From Campanula takesimana (taxonomy: Eukaryota > Streptophyta > Magnoliopsida > Asterales > Campanulaceae), in assembly GCA_026119855.1 (NCBI GenBank), contig JAOWBW010000868.1, forward strand, positions 186,001 to 250,000: a stretch of 64,000 bases of DNA. Reading direction: 5' to 3'. This document shows positions 63,708 through 64,000 of this stretch, piece by piece. A program made the position numbers and the translations under genes. The notes under the pieces are model-generated. The model was not told where the DNA came from and searched no databases. It was given only the letters and a program-made list of their open reading frames with translations. Positions within the stretch are counted from its first letter, which is position 1; every line of letters begins with the position of its first letter.

Positions 63708-64000
63708 CTAAACTTGGTGGACGGGTTCCCCATTTCTGTGGATAGTGACATTTTCTGCCATAATGGTCACTATTTCTTCTCCATTTCGGAACTTGACACA
63801 CTGATGGAGTGTTGAAGGAACATCATTAGAACCGTGTATCCATGGTCGACCCAAGAGCAAATTGAATGAGGATGGGACATCGAGCACTTGAAACGGTACG
63901 GACATAACCATGCTCCCAAATTCAATGTCCACTTCCACCATACCCATGACCGTGCGGGCAGTGCTGTCGTAGCCTCGGATCACTTGATTAGAAGGCTTTA
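63708..64000 (-). pseudogene. Tat-3 aspartic protease, C-terminal half
   Basis: The frame is open to the window edge and ends in a stop at 63708. RGYDSTARTVMG and FNLLLGRPWIHG match the protease of Tat-0. The active-site Asp segment lies beyond position 64000. Weak linker sequence continues in the same frame from 63707 to 63606. Confidence 0.78.

Larger units (their letters stand above)
56050..64000 (-). mobile_element. Tat-3: Tat element, 5' part beyond the window
   Basis: 3' LTR 56050-57022, PPT, tandem array, an antisense ORF, then integrase, RNase H, RT, linker and part of protease on the minus strand. Gag and the 5' LTR are outside. The left flank is CTTAG. Its LTR is related to that of Tat-1. 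All pol parts contain stops. Confidence 0.9.

Overview
This window looks like retrotransposon-packed DNA from a flowering plant nuclear genome, probably a eudicot. It is AT-rich and almost entirely nested LTR retrotransposons plus small inverted-repeat elements. The only host gene I can support is the first exon, with TATA box and splice donor, of an LPR1/LPR2-like multicopper oxidase at 2540-2758 on the minus strand. The rest of that gene would lie left of the window. I see no rRNA, tRNA, CRISPR or bacterial features.

Layout. 1-3661: MITEs and the oxidase exon. 3662-10235: a MITE split by an Athila-like, gag-protease-only Ty3/Gypsy element on the minus strand (3801-10119, TSD TTAAC). 10381-33318: an old Tat-lineage Ty3/Gypsy element ('Tat-0', plus strand). 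Its 5' LTR is split by a smaller Tat element ('Tat-1', 12933-17418, TSD GGTGG), its gag by a solo Copia-type LTR (18786-20163, TSD CCCTA), and its protease/pol junction by a complete Copia element (22688-31226, TSD GATCC). 33319-34358: a minus-strand Copia pol fragment holding a hAT-type MITE (33552-34049, 8-bp TSD).

34359-56049: a Tat element with no pol ('Tat-2', plus strand). Its gag is split by a 14.9-kb related Tat element on the minus strand ('Tat-M', 37434-52298, TSD CACGC), which carries the pol genes. Tat-2's 3' LTR is cut at 56050 by a fourth Tat element ('Tat-3', minus strand), which runs off the right edge.

The coding regions are degenerate pseudogenes, except the Copia polyprotein, which is one long ORF but has substitutions in key residues and an early stop. 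Tat-M and Tat-3 also carry genes on the strand opposite to their own genome. In Tat-M these are a four-exon plant-mobile-domain-like gene and a second gene with three frameshifts. In Tat-3 it is a small basic ORF. Two of the three are preceded by a TATA box and CG-rich dyads like those in the LTR promoters.

The pattern I think most deserves attention is shared by unrelated families here (Tat, Copia, Athila-like). Each U3 region has short, usually paired, CG-rich inverted repeats with two CpGs about two bases apart, lying roughly 80-300 bp upstream of the LTR TATA box. Each family uses its own 'word', and the same word often recurs in the 5' leader and before the antisense genes. The Tat elements also share a recurring hairpin (CTACG...CGTAG) with apparently compensating inner arms, and each has a private tandem-repeat array just before its 3' LTR.
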